Origin: Bifidobacterium moraviense
Lineage (GTDB): Bacteria > Actinomycetota > Actinomycetes > Actinomycetales > Bifidobacteriaceae
Reading direction: 5' to 3'
Assembly (NCBI RefSeq): GCF_012932365.1
Contig: NZ_JAAIIH010000001.1
Location: forward strand, 496,001-560,000
DNA: 64,000 nucleotides
Both the position numbers and the translations under genes were made by a program. Below, piece after piece: positions 61,913 to 64,000 of the stretch; positions within the stretch are counted from its first letter, which is position 1, and every line of letters starts with the position of its first letter. The notes under the pieces are model-generated. The model searched no databases, was not told the DNA's origin, and worked only from the letters and a program-made list of their open reading frames with translations.

Positions 61913-62758
61913 TCAGAGATTCCCGTAGTGCCGCACGGCGCGCGCGATCGCCTCGTCGGTGGTCTGTTCGAGGATGACCGGCACCCACGGACGGCGTTCG
62001 TTGACGATGCGGAGGATCCCGGCCACGTCCATGGTGCCCTCGTCCACGTTGCACCGGTGGATGCCGGTCTCGTCGGTGGTGAAGTCGTCGATGTGCACGG
62101 CCACCACGCGGTCGCCGAACGCGTCGAAGGCGTTGCGCGTGAAGGTCACCTGATCGGAGCCGTCGCAGGTCAGCCCGTTCGGCGTGGTGTAGGCGGTCGG
62201 ATCGAACACGATGCCCAGATACGGCGAGTCGACGTCCTCGATCAGACGGACCGTCGACTCGATGTCGTGGATGGGGTGGTTGGCGCCCGGCTCGATGCCC
62301 ACGATGGTGCCGAAGCGTTCGCCCACGGCGACGAGACGCCTGATGACGCCCAGCGCCTCCCGGTACATCCCCTCGGTGAAGTTCTCCTCGGTGAACCGGC
62401 CCGGCTCGGGGTCGACCGATCCGGTCTCGGACGCCACCACGGGCGCGCCGAAGAACCGCGCGTTGGCCAGATACGCCTCGAAGCGCCGCAGCGCGGCCTC
62501 GCGGGTCTCCGGATCCGGGTGCGTCATGTTGATGTAGCAGCCCATCACCGCGATGTCCACGCCGCGGCCGGCCAGCGTGCGGCGCACGTAGGAGCCCATG
62601 CCGGGGTTGATCTCCCCCGCCCCGCAGGCCAGGTCCGGGAAGGACTTGGGCAGGGCGAGCTGCACGTTGTGCACGCCGTAGCCGGCAAGGCCCTGCGCCA
62701 GCAGCTCGGGGGTGTCCGCCCACGTGACGTCGTGTCCGCGCGCACCGAAGTTGATCAT
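61913..62758 (-). CDS. sugar phosphate isomerase/epimerase-like TIM-barrel protein
   Basis: 281 residues, AP-endonuclease-2/xylose isomerase-like barrel. Metal ligands plausible at GIEPGANHPIHDI (Glu), GIVFDPTAYTT (Asp), VVAVHIDDF (His) and VPVILEQTTDEA (Glu). Typical of enzymes acting on inositol, tagatose or related sugars; the substrate is not predictable. The ribosome site GGAGGC lies in a long inverted repeat (62764-62811). 126 bp after the Mrp gene on the same strand. Confidence 0.82.
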   Translation of the reverse strand: MINFGARGHDVTWADTPELLAQGLAGYGVHNVQLALPKSFPDLACGAGEINPGMGSYVRRTLAGRGVDIAVMGCYINMTHPDPETREAALRRFEAYLANARFFGAPVVASETGSVDPEPGRFTEENFTEGMYREALGVIRRLVAVGERFGTIVGIEPGANHPIHDIESTVRLIEDVDSPYLGIVFDPTAYTTPNGLTCDGSDQVTFTRNAFDAFGDRVVAVHIDDFTTDETGIHRCNVDEGTMDVAGILRIVNERRPWVPVILEQTTDEAIARAVRHYGNL

Positions 62759-62763
62759 GAGAA

Positions 62764-62811
62764 GCCTCCAATCATCGTTGATCCGGTCGATGGTTCCCGA
62801 TGATAGGAGGC
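62764..62811 (-). promoter_or_regulatory. inverted repeat covering the ribosome site of the TIM-barrel gene
   Basis: GCCTCCTATCATCG pairs with CGATGATTGGAGGC over 14 bp with one mismatch, loop about 20 nt. The second arm contains GGAGG, 6 nt before the ATG. In the mRNA it would be hidden. Confidence 0.7.
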
Positions 62812-62884
62812 CGGCGCGCGCAACGCCTGCTAATTCCCGGCGTGTCGTTGGCCTGGAACTATGTATTCGTGACCGTTTCGGCCA

Positions 62885-64000
62885 TCACGCCGCCATGAGC
62901 CGCTTCGCCAGGGCGGCGAACTCGGCCGAGACCGGCGAATCGGCGAGCCTCCCGTCCGGGGCGAGCACGGCGGGACGGCCGGACTCCCCCACCTCGCGCA
63001 CCTCGGGCACCAGCGGCAGCGTGGCCATGAGCGGCACGTCGTAGCCGAGCGCCGCGGTGAGCTGCTCGCTGACCCTCCGGCCGCCGCCCTCGCCGAAGAT
63101 GCGCAGCCTCTCGCCGCGATGCTCGTAGTAGCTCATGTTCTCCACCACGCCGCGCACCTTCATCGGCACCTGCAGCGCCACGAGTCCGGAGCGCACGGCC
63201 ACGTCGGACGCGGACGGTTGCGGCGTGGTGACGACCACCAGCTCGGCGTTCGGCAGCGTCTGGGCCACCGAGATGGCCATGTCTCCGGTGCCGGGCGCCA
63301 GATCGAGCAGCAGCACGTCCGGCTCGCCCCACCACACGTCGGACAGGAACTGCTCCAGCGAGCGCTGCAGGCGCGGGCCGCGCCACAGGATCGCGCGGTC
63401 GGCGCCGGCGAACATGCCGATGGAGATGAGCTTGACGCCCCACGCGGTGACGGGCATGAGCATGCCGTTGAGGTTCGTGGGCTGGGTGTGCACGCCGAAC
63501 AGGCGCGGCAGCGAGAAGCCGTAGATGTCCGCGTCGATGGCGGCGGTGTCGTAGCCGAGCGCCGCGAACGTGGCGGCGAGGTTGGCGGTCACCGACGACT
63601 TGCCCACGCCGCCCTTGCCGGATGCGATGGCGAAGATGCGGGTCCTAACGCCCGGCCTGGTGAACGGGTTCTGGCGGCGCTCGGCCTTGAGGTCCGCGAC
63701 GAGCGTGTCGAGCTTGTCGTGGCTCATGGCGCCCACCTCGATGCGCGGGGTCAGGTCGGCGTCCGGATAGGAGGCGATGGCCTCGTTGATCCGCTCGGTG
63801 ATGGTCTCGGACAGCGGGCAGCCGGGCACGGTGAGCTCCACGTGCACGGTCACGTCGAACGCCGGACGGGCGGCGGTTCCTTCGGCGCCGGTCGCATCGG
63901 ACGCGGCCGTGTCGCCGTCGCCGTGTCTCGGCGTCACGTCGATGGCGGTGATCATGCCCAGATCGGTGACCGACCTACCGAGTTCGGGGTCGATGACCCG
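62885..64000 (-). CDS. Mrp/NBP35 family iron-sulfur cluster carrier ATPase, 5' end cut by window
   Basis: At least 372 residues, open at the window edge. Residues from the right: MIP18-like domain (RVIDPELGRSVTDLGMITAIDV, then ELTVPGCPLSETITERINEAI), a linker, then the deviant Walker A FAIASGKGGVGKSSVTANLAA and VLLLDLAPGTGDMAISVAQ (switch II), as in ApbC/Mrp. The CPxC cysteine pair of the C-terminal Fe-S site is not visible (VENMSYYEHRGERLRIFGEGGG in that place), as in some actinobacterial relatives. Role in Fe-S cluster transfer. Confidence 0.9.
   Translation of the reverse strand, partial: RVIDPELGRSVTDLGMITAIDVTPRHGDGDTAASDATGAEGTAARPAFDVTVHVELTVPGCPLSETITERINEAIASYPDADLTPRIEVGAMSHDKLDTLVADLKAERRQNPFTRPGVRTRIFAIASGKGGVGKSSVTANLAATFAALGYDTAAIDADIYGFSLPRLFGVHTQPTNLNGMLMPVTAWGVKLISIGMFAGADRAILWRGPRLQRSLEQFLSDVWWGEPDVLLLDLAPGTGDMAISVAQTLPNAELVVVTTPQPSASDVAVRSGLVALQVPMKVRGVVENMSYYEHRGERLRIFGEGGGRRVSEQLTAALGYDVPLMATLPLVPEVREVGESGRPAVLAPDGRLADSPVSAEFAALAKRLMAA

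Overview
The window is a chromosomal segment of a high-GC actinomycete, most likely a Bifidobacterium. Pointers are the GC-rich coding sequence read from AAAGGA-type ribosome sites, the actinobacterial-only families DUF3043 and DUF4191, a type I adenylylatable glutamine synthetase, and the tyrS / TPR protein / HAD phosphatase / small ORF / tlyA / nadK / recN gene order that I recall from Mycobacterium tuberculosis. The species cannot be named from the sequence alone. No rRNA, tRNA or CRISPR array was found.

Layout. 1-7.5 kb: proA (cut by the window edge), a formate/nitrite transporter, thrC, a GNAT acetyltransferase, a D-2-hydroxyacid dehydrogenase, a GntR regulator and a HAD hydrolase, with a repeat-rich intergenic stretch at 6.5-6.76 kb. 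7.6-19 kb: recN, nadK, tlyA, a 47-codon ORF, a HAD-IIA phosphatase, an unusual RGG/TPR/acidic protein and tyrS, interrupted by an opposite-strand block holding a two-gene K+ uptake system and a bactofilin-like protein. 19-36.2 kb: arginine biosynthesis on the minus strand. argCJBDFR and argG are contiguous. argH is set apart by an ABC-2 exporter plus a two-component system flanked on both sides by tandem repeat arrays. 36.4-45 kb: a TPP-riboswitch-controlled ECF transporter (S protein plus a fused double ATPase/EcfT protein), an RNA methyltransferase, pheS and pheT. 45-51.4 kb: an M20 peptidase, a DUF3043 protein, dihydrolipoamide dehydrogenase, a DUF4191 protein and glnA with a candidate GlnR operator.

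51,349-59,452 is an integrated mobile element of about 8.1 kb, inserted in the 3' end of glnA. It is bounded by a perfect 17-bp direct repeat that includes the glnA stop codon. It carries an excisionase-like protein, a replication initiator with the HUH plus superfamily 3 helicase architecture of CRESS-DNA viruses, a non-coding segment with three consecutive hairpins (candidate origin), an FtsK/TraB-type translocase, a small protein, an MmeI-like single-chain restriction-modification enzyme with a sharp GC mosaic, and a tyrosine integrase. The plan is that of an actinomycete integrative (possibly conjugative) element but with a circovirus-like Rep. This is the most noteworthy system in the window.

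Beyond the element are the displaced glnA terminator, an ABC-F protein bracketed by duplicated palindromes, a sugar-phosphate isomerase-like protein whose ribosome site lies in a long inverted repeat, and a truncated Mrp/NBP35 ATPase at the right edge.
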